From positions 1 to 64,000 of the forward strand of contig JAISLA010000014.1 in NCBI GenBank assembly GCA_031260705.1: a DNA stretch of 64,000 bases, given 5' to 3'. A program made the position numbers and the translations under genes. Shown here piece after piece: positions 17,533-26,624 of this stretch (positions are counted from its first letter, which is position 1; the number at the start of each line of letters is the position of its first letter). This stretch comes from Endomicrobium sp. Its GTDB lineage: Bacteria > Elusimicrobiota > Endomicrobiia > Endomicrobiales > Endomicrobiaceae. The notes under the pieces are model-generated. The model was not told where the DNA came from and ran no database searches. It was given only the letters and a program-made list of their open reading frames with translations.

Positions 17533-19269
17533 TTATTGTATTTGAATAGTACTTATAATTTTTGAGATTGAATCTCTATCGCCGCATTTTAAAATTTCTT
17601 CTGCAATTCTTTGAACATTTTCAAAAGAAATATTTCTTATAACTCTTTTAATTTTTGGAATCTGTGCCGACGCTACGCTGAATTCATCAAGTCCTAATCC
17701 CAAAAGAACAGGCGTATAATACGGATCTCCTGCCATTTCGCCGCACATACCTACGTCTATTCCAGCTTTATGACTTTCATCTATAATTCGCTTAATAAAC
17801 CTTAAAATTGTAGGATGTAGCGGATCATAGAGACTTGCAACGTTTTCATTTACTCTGTCAACGGCAAGCGTGTACTGTATCAAATCATTGGTTCCTATTG
17901 AAACAAAATCAACTTCTTTAGCTATAGCATCGATTATCATAGCAGCGGACGGCACTTCTATCATTGAACCTACTTCTATTTTTTCATCAAATTTTATATG
18001 TTCTCTCTTTAAATCTTGTTTTACTTTTTCAAGAATTCTATTGGCTTCATGGAGTTCCTCAATCGCCGATATCATAGGGTACATAAGCCTGATTTTCCCA
18101 TAAGCCGACGCTTTAAGAACGCCTCTTAACTGATTGACAAAAATATCGGGATATTTAAGACAGAGTCTTATGGCTCTTAAGCCCAAAAAAGGATTTTCTT
18201 CTTGTTGCATATTTAAAAGACCCATTCTTGTAAGCTTATCACCACCCAAATCAATAGTCCTTATAATGGTCGGATAAGGCGACATTGTTTCCGCAACTTT
18301 GAAATATTTTTCAAAATGATCTTTTTCCGACGGCATAGTTTTGCGATTAAAATACATAAATTCCGTTCTGTAAAGACCTATACCCATTGCGCCGCTGTCT
18401 AATACCAACTGTACTTCGTCAGGATTGTCAATATTTGCAAAAATTAAAACTTTATGATTATCAATTGTTTCAGCCGGCAAATTTTTTAGCTTTTCAAGTT
18501 CTTTTTTTTTTGCAAACTGTATACTGCATTCTTTTTTGTATTTCGTTAAAGTTTCCGCCGTCGGATTTAAGATAATTTCGCCTTTATTTCCGTCGACAAT
18601 TATAGTGTCGCCGGTTTTTGCCTGCGAGGATATTACTCTTAACCCTGCAACGGCTGGAATTGCAAGTCCCTGCGCAACAATTGCGGTATGTGAAGTTTTT
18701 CCGCCGATGTCTGTAGCAAAACCTTTAACTAATTTTTCTTTTATTACAACGGTATCAGCAGGAGTTAAATTATGGGAGACAACTATCGAATCGTCGTTTG
18801 AACTCGCAAGAGTTGTTCTTTGTTTGCCGAGAAGATTCCTGAGAACTTTTTTTCCTATATCTTGAATATCAAGTGTTCTTTCCTTAAAATAATCATCTTC
18901 TATAGTTTCAAAAGAACGGACAATTTTATCTATAGCCTTAAAAACGGCATATTCTGCGTTAACACCCTCATCTATAAATTTATCAATAGCTTTTCTTATT
19001 GACGGATCGTCTAAAATTAAAAGATGAACATCGGCTATCTGAGCGTAATTTTTACCGAGAATGTCGTTAATTTTATCATGAGTTATTTTAAGTTCAGTTT
19101 TAGTTTTTTCAATAGCATCATTTAGACGTTTTTTTTCGTTTTTCCTTTCATTTTCGGGTATTTCTCTGTGAACAAGGTAAAAATCATCATTTTCAAAAAG
19201 AAAAACCTTGCCAATGGCAATTCCCGATGATGCCGCAACACCTTTGATGATAATATCTTTATTAGACAT
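17533..19269 (-). CDS. ptsI: PTS enzyme I (phosphoenolpyruvate-protein phosphotransferase)
   Basis: 578 residues with the phospho-histidine in GGKTSHTAIVAQ (H194), the PEP-binding barrel with TEFMYFNRKTMPSEKDHF, and the C-terminal GMCGEMAGDPYYTPVLLGLG motif. It autophosphorylates from PEP and passes the phosphate to HPr. An AGGAGA site precedes the ATG. It lies eight bases after ptsH at the end of the EIIA-EIIB-EIIC-EIID-HPr-EI series, so general and sugar-specific parts share one cluster. Full length. Confidence 0.97.
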   Translation of the reverse strand: MSNKDIIIKGVAASSGIAIGKVFLFENDDFYLVHREIPENERKNEKKRLNDAIEKTKTELKITHDKINDILGKNYAQIADVHLLILDDPSIRKAIDKFIDEGVNAEYAVFKAIDKIVRSFETIEDDYFKERTLDIQDIGKKVLRNLLGKQRTTLASSNDDSIVVSHNLTPADTVVIKEKLVKGFATDIGGKTSHTAIVAQGLAIPAVAGLRVISSQAKTGDTIIVDGNKGEIILNPTAETLTKYKKECSIQFAKKKELEKLKNLPAETIDNHKVLIFANIDNPDEVQLVLDSGAMGIGLYRTEFMYFNRKTMPSEKDHFEKYFKVAETMSPYPTIIRTIDLGGDKLTRMGLLNMQQEENPFLGLRAIRLCLKYPDIFVNQLRGVLKASAYGKIRLMYPMISAIEELHEANRILEKVKQDLKREHIKFDEKIEVGSMIEVPSAAMIIDAIAKEVDFVSIGTNDLIQYTLAVDRVNENVASLYDPLHPTILRFIKRIIDESHKAGIDVGMCGEMAGDPYYTPVLLGLGLDEFSVASAQIPKIKRVIRNISFENVQRIAEEILKCGDRDSISKIISTIQIQ

Positions 19270-19277
19270 TTTCTCTC

Positions 19278-19541
19278 CTATTCGCCAAATTTGGATTTAA
19301 ACAAGTTTTCAATCGCAATTAAAACTTCATTTTCGTCAGGACCGTCAGCAACAAAATTCAATTTACTTCCTTGTCCTGCAGCTAAAGTTATGACGCCCAT
19401 AATACTTTTTGCATCAACTTCAAAATCATCTTTTAAAATTTTAACCGTAGACTGATATTCATTTATATTCTGCACAAGCATAGCTGCAGGTCTTGCGTGT
19501 AACCCCATTTCATTTAAAACAACAATGATTTTTTCTTTCAT
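19278..19541 (-). CDS. ptsH: phosphocarrier protein HPr
   Basis: 87 residues with the phosphorylation histidine in MGLHARPAAM (H15) and the regulatory serine in DAKSIMGV (S46). H15 receives phosphate from enzyme I. S46 is the target of HPr kinase/phosphorylase, whose gene hprK is in this window. The presence of both sites indicates that HprK control is live. It sits between the EIID gene (10 bp) and ptsI (8 bp). Confidence 0.97.
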   Translation of the reverse strand: MKEKIIVVLNEMGLHARPAAMLVQNINEYQSTVKILKDDFEVDAKSIMGVITLAAGQGSKLNFVADGPDENEVLIAIENLFKSKFGE

Positions 19542-19551
19542 TTTTATAATC

Positions 19552-20340
19552 CTAGATAGACATTATGATACACGTTAATATTGTGCCGTAAAACAAAAAA
19601 GTTGGACTGAATTTCCTCGACACAAAAATTGAAAGCACAAGTATAACGCCATATATAAACACAATATTTACGGTGGTTTTGGGTAATATGTTGTTTGCTG
19701 CGGGTCCAAATCCGAAAACTTTCAAATATAAAAATAATGTGACAATAGGAATTATAAATTTGCCGACATTTCCCATCTTCCATAAAAGCTTAAAATTAAA
19801 TCTTAATAACCTGACAATACTTTCTCTGTCAAATATAAAACCCACAAACATAAGCCGGCATCTTACGGAAATATGTACGACATTGTAAAGAAAAATAAAC
19901 AATAAAGGAATTAAAACGTTATATGCTCCAAACCAACTATCAGATGTTTTTAAAAAGATTAACATAGATATGCTTATAAGCGCCGCTAAAGGTCTTAATG
20001 TTCCCCCAAAAAAAGAGTCGCCTATTGCAGCTAAAGGTCCCTCCATTACACTTTTAATAGCATTTATGTCAGAAATTTTTTCATTGCTACTGCCTTCTTC
20101 AACTATTTTTTTCTCTATGTTTGCTATAATTGCAACTATCACATTAGCCATATAAGGATGCGTGTTAAAATATCCCGTGTGTCTTAAAAGTGCTTTTTTT
20201 CTTTTGTCTTTATTTAAATAAATTTTATATAAAAAAGGTTTTAATATGAATAAAAATCCAATGTTTTGCATTCTTTCATAATTCCATAATGTTTGTATGA
20301 AAAAAGTCCTCATAAACATTTTGAAATATATTTTAATCAT
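19552..20340 (-). CDS. PTS mannose-family EIID component
   Basis: 262 residues. The N-terminus MRTFFIQTLWNYERMQNIGF is the signature of ManZ/AgaD, followed by HTGYFNTHPYMANVIVAI and the glycine-rich block GPLAAIGDSFFGGTLRPLAA. The membrane-embedded C-terminal end has two to three helices. With EIIC it forms the translocation channel of the mannose/fructose/sorbose family. It begins three bases after the EIIC stop. The sugar cannot be read from sequence. Confidence 0.94.
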   Translation of the reverse strand: MIKIYFKMFMRTFFIQTLWNYERMQNIGFLFILKPFLYKIYLNKDKRKKALLRHTGYFNTHPYMANVIVAIIANIEKKIVEEGSSNEKISDINAIKSVMEGPLAAIGDSFFGGTLRPLAALISISMLIFLKTSDSWFGAYNVLIPLLFIFLYNVVHISVRCRLMFVGFIFDRESIVRLLRFNFKLLWKMGNVGKFIIPIVTLFLYLKVFGFGPAANNILPKTTVNIVFIYGVILVLSIFVSRKFSPTFLFYGTILTCIIMSI

Positions 20341-20341
20341 C

Positions 20342-20980
20342 TCAATGCCTCAAAAACGGAGTTTTTATATTCCTGAAATTATGCATAACCATTCCGAAAC
20401 CGGATACAGGCAGCAAATACCAAGCTTTTTTAAAACCCTCAAGAATGAGTTCAGAAAACTGCAAATAGATATTTGCATATATCCATCCACCTATAATCAT
20501 TGCAAATATATAAAACAAAAATGCTCTTGAGACAAAAAAGAACAAACCTAAAGCTATTCCCAAATTTATCCGTCCATCTTTTCCGTTTTGTATTCCTTTC
20601 TCTACCCAATACATTATTTTAATATTAAAATTTCTTCCCCATATGTCTATCCATCTATATAAATACGCAAACGGAATAGCTAAAATCAAACCCCATATTG
20701 CAGCTTCATACAAACTCATAAAATATTTACAAACCCAAAAAGTAGATAAAATGCTTATTGAGGAAATATCCACAGGCAAAGCTACGCCCATAGGTACTGC
20801 ATCTATCCAGATCATTTCGACTATCATTCCTATCCAAAGAGCTGTGCCGATATCATCCATGAAAAAGCCTATAAGAGGAGCGCAGAATATCGGACGGCAA
20901 ATCATAAACTGTCCGAACCCTATTATATCCACAGTGCATAAAGCTGCAATAAATGCAAGAAAAATGACATTTTCCGTCAT
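20342..20980 (-). CDS. PTS mannose-family EIIC component
   Basis: 212 residues, hydrophobic throughout. FGQFMICRPIFCAPLIGFFM near residue 22 and LWIGMIVEMIWIDAVPMGVA are the conserved ManY-type blocks that include the sugar site. The protein is shorter than the roughly 250-residue ManY of enterobacteria but the core is complete. It pairs with EIID. The gap to the EIIB gene upstream is about 130 bp and holds no ORF. Confidence 0.93.
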   Translation of the reverse strand: MTENVIFLAFIAALCTVDIIGFGQFMICRPIFCAPLIGFFMDDIGTALWIGMIVEMIWIDAVPMGVALPVDISSISILSTFWVCKYFMSLYEAAIWGLILAIPFAYLYRWIDIWGRNFNIKIMYWVEKGIQNGKDGRINLGIALGLFFFVSRAFLFYIFAMIIGGWIYANIYLQFSELILEGFKKAWYLLPVSGFGMVMHNFRNIKTPFLRH

Positions 20981-21109
20981 AATATATCCATTTATAATCG
21001 TTTTAAAATAAAACTTTTTAAGTTTTCCGGGACAGCTGATAAATTCTTTTTAATCCAATCAAAATTTCCATCCTAACAGTAACTGCGCATATAAAAAATA
21101 ATTTTCATT

Positions 21110-21613
21110 TTACCGCTTATGCATTGCCTTATATTCTTTTTTTATTAGAGACATAATATCTTTCTTCTCATCTTCAGGAAGGATTCGTCCTTCTATTTCA
21201 ATAGATTTAATGTGTATTTTGTATAGACTTTCCACATCGCTATCGTTTACACAGAGATTGTGTAAAAGCTGTCTTTTCCCGTTTATAAAATGCATTCCGC
21301 CGACATTTACAGATTTAAAGTCCGCTCCGGCTTCTATCATATATAATATGTCAGAGGGACTTACCGCTAAAATCATAACCCTTTCTCTGTCGTATTGTCT
21401 GCTTGTAATTACATTTGTCGCATCTTTGAGATTTTTTATATCAAGTTTTATATTGCCCGGCACAGCCATAGTCATAAGCATTTGCTGCACAGTATCCAAA
21501 GTCACTATATCTGAAACAACTAATATGATATTGACATCTAATATTTTCAGCCACCCCTGTACTATCTGTCCGTGTATCAACCTGTCATCTATTCTCACCA
21601 AAACTATAGGCAT
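21110..21613 (-). CDS. PTS mannose-family EIIB component
   Basis: 167 residues of the sorbose EIIB subfamily. The N-terminus IVLVRIDDRLIHGQIVQGW holds the phosphorylated histidine (H14), and the NVGGMHF segment lies near residue 110. Cytoplasmic, it takes phosphate from EIIA and passes it to the incoming sugar. EIIA and EIIB are separate proteins here, unlike the ManX fusion of E. coli. It belongs to the same-strand run EIIA-EIIB-EIIC-EIID. Confidence 0.95.
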   Translation of the reverse strand: MPIVLVRIDDRLIHGQIVQGWLKILDVNIILVVSDIVTLDTVQQMLMTMAVPGNIKLDIKNLKDATNVITSRQYDRERVMILAVSPSDILYMIEAGADFKSVNVGGMHFINGKRQLLHNLCVNDSDVESLYKIHIKSIEIEGRILPEDEKKDIMSLIKKEYKAMHKR

Positions 21614-21697
21614 TATTGTTATTCCTCACTTTATTCAATAAGTCGAAGTTTACAACCTTGCGGCGGCACGCATATAAAGAGCAATTGAAAAAACACA

Positions 21698-22108
21698 CTA
21701 TTTTATTTTATTGAATAACATTTTTTTTACATTTATTATGCTTTTCTGTCCGTCAAGCAAGACTTTTTCCGCCAGATCTGAAACAGTTTTTGTATTTTTG
21801 CTTGAAAATATCGCGGATAATACCATTGGAAGATTGACGCCGGAAAGAATTTCTGTATTAAGAGATCTGCACGTCAGAGCAGAGGCGCTGCAGGGACTTC
21901 CTCCAATCATATCAGTAAGTATCAGAGTTCCGTCTTCATCATTTATGTTTTTTAAAAGATTATTTATTCTATTTTGCATCTGTGCTAGACTATCATTGTC
22001 ACTTTTTTTAACAACATAGAGATTAGATTGTTTTCCGGCAACAATTTCTGCAGAGTTTACCAGTTCCTGCGCCAATTTGCCGTGCGTCGAAACAACGATT
22101 TTAATCAT
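21698..22108 (-). CDS. PTS mannose-family EIIA component
   Basis: About 136 residues from the ATG at 22108, which has AGGAG at a suitable distance. The ORF track starts seven codons earlier inside that site. MIKIVVSTHGKLAQEL holds the phospho-histidine (H9), and LILTDMIGGSPCSASALTC is the conserved ManX-type motif. It accepts phosphate from HPr and hands it to EIIB. It is the first gene of the PTS cluster, about 250 bp downstream of rapZ. Confidence 0.94.
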   Translation of the reverse strand: MIKIVVSTHGKLAQELVNSAEIVAGKQSNLYVVKKSDNDSLAQMQNRINNLLKNINDEDGTLILTDMIGGSPCSASALTCRSLNTEILSGVNLPMVLSAIFSSKNTKTVSDLAEKVLLDGQKSIINVKKMLFNKIK

Positions 22109-22169
22109 CTTTCGAATTCTCCTATCCAAGTTTATTATGGTTTTAACGAATATTTATCGTTTTAAACCT

Positions 22170-22298
22170 TTAAGCGAACAGTATATTTTCATAACTTTTT
22201 TGTAAGTCGTTAACGTAGTCAGCTGTTATATCGTAAGCATGATTTTCTATCGCTTCAACTTGGTCTGAAAGTTTAGAATTTTGCACTCGACAAAACAT
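22170..22298 (-). pseudogene. short coding scrap between rapZ and the EIIA gene
   Basis: A 42-codon frame reads NSKLSDQVEAIENHAYDITA followed by DYVNDLQKSYENILF and a stop. Composition and the helical pattern look like the C-terminal end of a real protein. No ribosome site precedes its ATG and the upstream sequence is not coding. I cannot assign a family. It may also act as leader sequence of the PTS operon. Confidence 0.25.
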
Positions 22299-22360
22299 GC
22301 GCCATAAAGATCAAAAATCTGGAGGAAGACGCAAAATATTTAGGTAGTCCACCTCTTATT

Positions 22361-23236
22361 TCATTTTATCAAACGACAGTTATTATGCCACAAAATATCC
22401 CTATGATTGAGTTTCACTTTATACTTTTTGCTCTTTAAAAATCCGGTAAGTTTTTCAGCCGTAAAAACTGATCTATGCTGTCCTCCCGTACATCCTATTG
22501 CTATAGTCAGATAACTCTTACCTTCTTTAATGTATCCTGGAAGAGTTGTTTCTATAAGTTTTGAGAATATATTAAAGAAAACCTTGAATTCTTTTTGCTT
22601 TTCTACATATTTTCTAACAGCGTCATCTTTGCCGGTTTTAAATTTCAATCCGTGAATATAATTTGGATTTGTTATAAAGCGCACGTCATAAACTATGTCG
22701 GCATTTGGCAGTCCGTATTTATACCCAAAAGAAAGAATTGAAATATTTAAGTATTGTTTTCCGGGCTGGCGAATGTCTGCAAGCACTGAAATTATTTTTT
22801 TTAATTCTCCTATCATGAGGTTTGAAGTATCTATAACTTCATCCGCAACAGTAAAAATCCTATCTATGATTTTTCTTTCAAGTTTTATTCCTTCAGACAC
22901 TGATTTTCCCAAAGGATGACGACGACGGGTTTCCGAATACCGTCTGAGCAGAACAGAATCAGAAGCATTAAAAAAAATAATTTTATAGCCGATATTTTTC
23001 TTTTTGAAAACGATAAGTAGATCTTTAAAAGATGTAAGCGATTCTCCAGCACGCGAATCTACACTTATTGCCACATTTTTATATCTGACGGAATTTTTAA
23101 GGCATATATCGATAAAATCAGCGACCATTCGGATAGGTATATTATCAACACAGACGAAACTGAAATCTTCAAAAATTTTTAGAGCCTGACTCTTTCCAGC
23201 GCCTGACATTCCAGAAATTATATACAATTTTATCAT
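22361..23236 (-). CDS. rapZ: RNase adapter protein RapZ (YvcJ family)
   Basis: 291 residues with the P-loop ISGMSGAGKSQALKIFEDF, the VCVDNIP motif, and the C-terminal IAIGCTGGQHRSVFTAEKL block that is diagnostic of RapZ. In enterobacteria it binds glucosamine-6-phosphate and directs RNase E to small RNAs. In other lineages its target is unclear. The start codon overlaps the hprK stop by four bases (ATGA), so the two are co-translated. The association with hprK and ptsN is a known conserved arrangement. Confidence 0.95.
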   Translation of the reverse strand: MIKLYIISGMSGAGKSQALKIFEDFSFVCVDNIPIRMVADFIDICLKNSVRYKNVAISVDSRAGESLTSFKDLLIVFKKKNIGYKIIFFNASDSVLLRRYSETRRRHPLGKSVSEGIKLERKIIDRIFTVADEVIDTSNLMIGELKKIISVLADIRQPGKQYLNISILSFGYKYGLPNADIVYDVRFITNPNYIHGLKFKTGKDDAVRKYVEKQKEFKVFFNIFSKLIETTLPGYIKEGKSYLTIAIGCTGGQHRSVFTAEKLTGFLKSKKYKVKLNHRDILWHNNCRLIK

Positions 23237-24174
23237 AGAGTGTTTCTGTTTATTTCCTTTTGTAGTCTACCTCTTAAATCCCTTACCGTAGAATATCCCT
23301 TACTTTTAAGCTTTTGGTTTAAACTTGCTGTTTCAACAATTCCGGCGATATTCCTGCCAGGGCATACCATAATTGTAATTTCAGGGATTTTTACACTCAA
23401 AAATTCAGTATAATATTCGTTAATTCCCAGTCTCTCGTATTTCTTTAAAGTATCCCATTCCTCAAGCCTTATTACAAGTTCTATGAAGGATTCATCCAAA
23501 ACGTTTCCTATACCGAAAATATCTTTTATATTTATTATTCCAATGCCTCTTACTTCTATAAGGTTTTTTACAATTTCCATACTGCTTCCCACTAAAGTTT
23601 GCCCGGAACATTTTCTTATGTTTATGATATCATCGGCGACAAGCTTATGCCCTCTTTTTACAAGTTCAAGAGCGCATTCCGACTTGCCTATTGCAGATTT
23701 ACCGACAATCAAAATACCAAGTCCATAAACGCTCGTCATAACCCCGTGTATTTTAATTGAAGGCGCAAGTTTTCCATCTAAATAATAAATCAAATCGCTT
23801 ATAAACGAAGAAAAACTTAATTCCGTTCTCAAAAGCGGAATGTCAAGATCAGTAAAAACTTTTATCATTGCGTCAGTCGGTTCAAGTCCTTTTGTTAAAA
23901 TACAGCATACAGCATTTTTGTGAGAAAATATCTTATTTAACATTTTCACCTGAACGTCATAATCCAGATGCTTTAAGTATGCATATTCACTTGTTCCTAT
24001 AATCTGCATACGCTCGTATGGGAAATGTTCAAAAAATCCGGTAAGCGCAAGACCCGGTCTATTGATATTGGGAACAGTAATTTTCCTGCCAAGTCCGACG
24101 TTTCCCAACAGAAGTTCAAGTTTAAAATCTCCACTTTTCTCTTTAAGAAACGTATTTATATCTATAGTGGACAT
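23233..24174 (-). CDS. hprK: HPr kinase/phosphorylase
   Basis: 313 residues. The N-terminal domain ends in the linker KIHGVMTSVYGLG, with HGV near residue 143. The C-terminal kinase has GKSAIGKSECALELVKRGH as its P-loop and VRGIGIINIKDIFGIG as the family signature. It phosphorylates and dephosphorylates HPr at Ser46 according to metabolite levels. HPr in this window keeps Ser46. It overlaps ptsN upstream by one base and rapZ downstream by four. Confidence 0.96.
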   Translation of the reverse strand: MSTIDINTFLKEKSGDFKLELLLGNVGLGRKITVPNINRPGLALTGFFEHFPYERMQIIGTSEYAYLKHLDYDVQVKMLNKIFSHKNAVCCILTKGLEPTDAMIKVFTDLDIPLLRTELSFSSFISDLIYYLDGKLAPSIKIHGVMTSVYGLGILIVGKSAIGKSECALELVKRGHKLVADDIINIRKCSGQTLVGSSMEIVKNLIEVRGIGIINIKDIFGIGNVLDESFIELVIRLEEWDTLKKYERLGINEYYTEFLSVKIPEITIMVCPGRNIAGIVETASLNQKLKSKGYSTVRDLRGRLQKEINRNTL

Positions 24175-24632
24175 TAATAAGCATCCTCTTGCTGTATTAT
24201 TTTTACGACTTCTTCCACCGCTACGGCATCTTTTATAGCCTGTCTTAAAAATTTGTCTTTAAAGAGTCTTGAAATTTTTGACAGCGCTTTCAGATGTTGT
24301 CCTGCCACTTCAACAGGTCCGACCAAAAGGAAAATTATATGAACCGCTTCTCCGTCAAGAGAATTAAATTCTATACCCTTATGCGAAATGCCAAGCACGC
24401 CCATCTGTTCCTGCAAAACACCGGTTTTTCCATGAGGTATTGCAACCCCTTGTCCAATTCCTGTAGAACCGAGTTTTTCTCGTTCCAAAATAATGTTAAT
24501 GATCTCGTCTGTTTCTTTGACTTTTTTTGTGTTTTTTAAAGTTTCTGCAAGTTCGATGATTGCTGATTTTTTATCTGTTGACTTCAGATCTACAATTATT
24601 GCATCCTTCCTCAAAAAATCCATAATTTTCAT
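24174..24632 (-). CDS. ptsN: PTS EIIA-like regulatory protein (PtsN/fructose family)
   Basis: About 152 residues from the ATG at 24632, which has AGAGG nine bases upstream. The ORF track begins six codons earlier. The phospho-histidine lies in GVAIPHGKTG (H67), and FLLVGPVEVAGQHLKALSKI follows as in PtsN. It has no attached EIIB or EIIC and is next to hpf and hprK, so it is probably regulatory rather than a transport component. Its start lies inside the 3' end of hpf. Confidence 0.92.
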   Translation of the reverse strand: MKIMDFLRKDAIIVDLKSTDKKSAIIELAETLKNTKKVKETDEIINIILEREKLGSTGIGQGVAIPHGKTGVLQEQMGVLGISHKGIEFNSLDGEAVHIIFLLVGPVEVAGQHLKALSKISRLFKDKFLRQAIKDAVAVEEVVKIIQQEDAY

Positions 24633-25017
24633 TTCTTTTTCCTCTCTCATATCTCATTGAGTATCGCAAAAAAAACGCTTTTTCAACGCTGTGTTTTTTA
24701 TTTTTTAAAACTTTTAAATTGTTTTTTCTGCGGACTTTTGAATTTTCTTTTTGTTTTTTGAGCTGTTCTTCAAGTTTATTTATTGCCATACCTATTGAAG
24801 TATATAAATCAAAAGACTGTTCTTTCGCTCTGAAAGCGAGTTTACCTATATGAAAAACTATTTCTGTTATCTGTCTGTTTTTTTCAATGGATAAAATCAC
24901 ATGTATCCACACATTGTCACCGTCATAGAATTTGCTGACTTTTACAATTTTTTTACGGATATAGGAGTCGATTGAATCGGACAATTTTAGATATCTTGAC
25001 GTAATATTAATCTGCAT
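24571..25017 (-). CDS. hpf: ribosome hibernation-promoting factor (HPF/YfiA family)
   Basis: MQINITSRYLKLSDSIDSYI opens a normal HPF domain of about 95 residues with NRQITEIVFHIGKLAFRAKE. After a lysine-rich stretch near residue 110 the sequence becomes unlike the family and reads through 62 bp of ptsN in another frame before stopping. A short HPF would be expected to end near residue 110, so a stop was probably lost or a small indel occurred near the end. The functional domain is intact. It binds the 30S subunit in stationary phase. Confidence 0.85.
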   Translation of the reverse strand: MQINITSRYLKLSDSIDSYIRKKIVKVSKFYDGDNVWIHVILSIEKNRQITEIVFHIGKLAFRAKEQSFDLYTSIGMAINKLEEQLKKQKENSKVRRKNNLKVLKNKKHSVEKAFFLRYSMRYERGKRNENYGFFEEGCNNCRSEVNR

Positions 25018-25215
25018 CCTTTTCTCCTCTATTGCAAAATGATACTATTTCTCATTATGTAAAATATACAAAATTTACTCTGATTACTACAATTCAGTTA
25101 ATCTCTGAATTACAATAATTCCAGAACCGATCATTGGCATTTATTCTTTTTTCCGTTATACTGTTTTAAGACTGTTGATAATTCTGCTTTTTAAAACGCG
25201 GGTTAGATACGGCAA

Positions 25216-25935
25216 TTACATTCTGAAATTATCGCCTAAATACACTTTTCTGGCTTTGGGATTTTCAAGCAACTCTTTTGCATTGCCTTCAAACATAATT
25301 TTTCCTTCATGAATTATATACGCTCTGTCAATAATTTCGAGAGTTTCTCTGACGTTATGATCTGTTATAAGAATACCGAGACCTTTTTCCTTTAACTTTT
25401 TAGTAACTTTCTGCACATCATAAACCGTTATCGGATCAATTCCAACAAACGGTTCATCTAAAAGCAAAAATTTTGGATCTGTTATCAAAGCTCTTGCAAT
25501 CTCAAGTCTTCTTTTCTCTCCGCCGGACAGCGTGATGCTTAATTGTTTGCGTTGTTTTGTTAATCCGAAATCCTTAAGCATCAAATTGACTTTTTCTTTC
25601 TGTTCAGTTTTTGAAACGGGAAGCATCTGTGCTATGGACATAAGATTATCTTCAACAGTAAGTCTTCTAAATATTGACGGTTCTTGGGAAAGATATCCAA
25701 TTCCGGCTCTTGCTCTCTTATACATAGCCCATTTCGTTATTTCTGTATCGTCAAGATAAACACTACCGTCATAAGGCTTTATGAGACCAACCGTCATATA
25801 AAAAGTTGTAGTTTTTCCTGCACCGTTAGGACCGAGCAAACCTATAACTTCGCCTTGTTTTACGCTTATGCTTACACCGTTTACAACCATTCTGTATTTG
25901 TATTTTTTGAATAAATCTTTGGTTTTAAGTATCAT
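25216..25935 (-). CDS. lptB: LPS export ABC transporter ATPase LptB
   Basis: 239 residues with Walker A GLLGPNGAGKTTTFY, signature TLSGGEKRRLEIARAL, Walker B LLLDEPFVGIDP and the LptB-specific LEIDRAYIIHEG-like end. It energises extraction of LPS from the inner membrane with LptFG, whose genes are not in the window. It overlaps lptA by four bases. In many bacteria rpoN follows lptB. Here a 198-bp non-coding gap and hpf follow instead. Confidence 0.95.
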   Translation of the reverse strand: MILKTKDLFKKYKYRMVVNGVSISVKQGEVIGLLGPNGAGKTTTFYMTVGLIKPYDGSVYLDDTEITKWAMYKRARAGIGYLSQEPSIFRRLTVEDNLMSIAQMLPVSKTEQKEKVNLMLKDFGLTKQRKQLSITLSGGEKRRLEIARALITDPKFLLLDEPFVGIDPITVYDVQKVTKKLKEKGLGILITDHNVRETLEIIDRAYIIHEGKIMFEGNAKELLENPKARKVYLGDNFRM

Positions 25936-26624
25936 TTTGTTTTATCTTCCATTTCAATTTTTCCTGCGACTTCGCCGTTCATAATCATTTTTTTATTGTC
26001 ATCGGCAATATTAAAGATCATCTCATCTGCCTCGTAAAATCCTTTTCTATCGTCATAAGAAACATGAACAATTGGTCTTTTTTTATATTTTTGAAAGATT
26101 GCATTGAGCGTTTTTCCGTTAAAAACGGCATTATCTGAATAAACTATTCCTGATGAAGTCTCAATTATGACGTTATCATAAGCATTTAAAGTTTCCAGAT
26201 TCCTGTCAATATAAATTTCCTGTGCGCATAAAATAATAGGTGGAGTTGAACTCGAACTCGAATTCTGTACAAAATATTTGGCTACGGTATTATCTCCCCA
26301 GAATTTCCCCTTTTTGTCATTTATATAATAATATGCAAAATTTCCGCACACTTCAAACCGTTTGCCATTTTGCATTTTTGACAACAATACAACATTATCA
26401 AACGCTGAAAGAATAGAATTTTTTTTATCATAAATCATTTTAGAAGCTGTCATAACATTTCCATCGGTAACGGCTTTTGAATTGCCTTTTAGAATCGTAA
26501 TTTCTCCGGCTTTTCTTACTTCCATTTCATTTCCCGTTATAAGAGTTTTTCCGGAAATACCGCCGGCAAAAGAAATAACGGTAAATATAAAAACAATAAA
26601 TAATGCAATATTTAATTTAATCAA
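25932..26624 (-). CDS. lptA: periplasmic LPS transport protein LptA (OstA-like)
   Basis: 230 residues: a signal peptide (MIKLNIALFIVFIFTVISFA) then OstA-type jellyroll repeats, seen as alternating segments such as GEITILKGNSKAVTDGNVMT and ETLNAYDNVIIETSSGIV. It forms part of the periplasmic LPS bridge. Position between lptC and lptB, with overlaps of eight and four bases, supports the call more than local identity does. It is somewhat longer than the E. coli protein. Confidence 0.85.
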   Translation of the reverse strand: MIKLNIALFIVFIFTVISFAGGISGKTLITGNEMEVRKAGEITILKGNSKAVTDGNVMTASKMIYDKKNSILSAFDNVVLLSKMQNGKRFEVCGNFAYYYINDKKGKFWGDNTVAKYFVQNSSSSSTPPIILCAQEIYIDRNLETLNAYDNVIIETSSGIVYSDNAVFNGKTLNAIFQKYKKRPIVHVSYDDRKGFYEADEMIFNIADDNKKMIMNGEVAGKIEMEDKTK

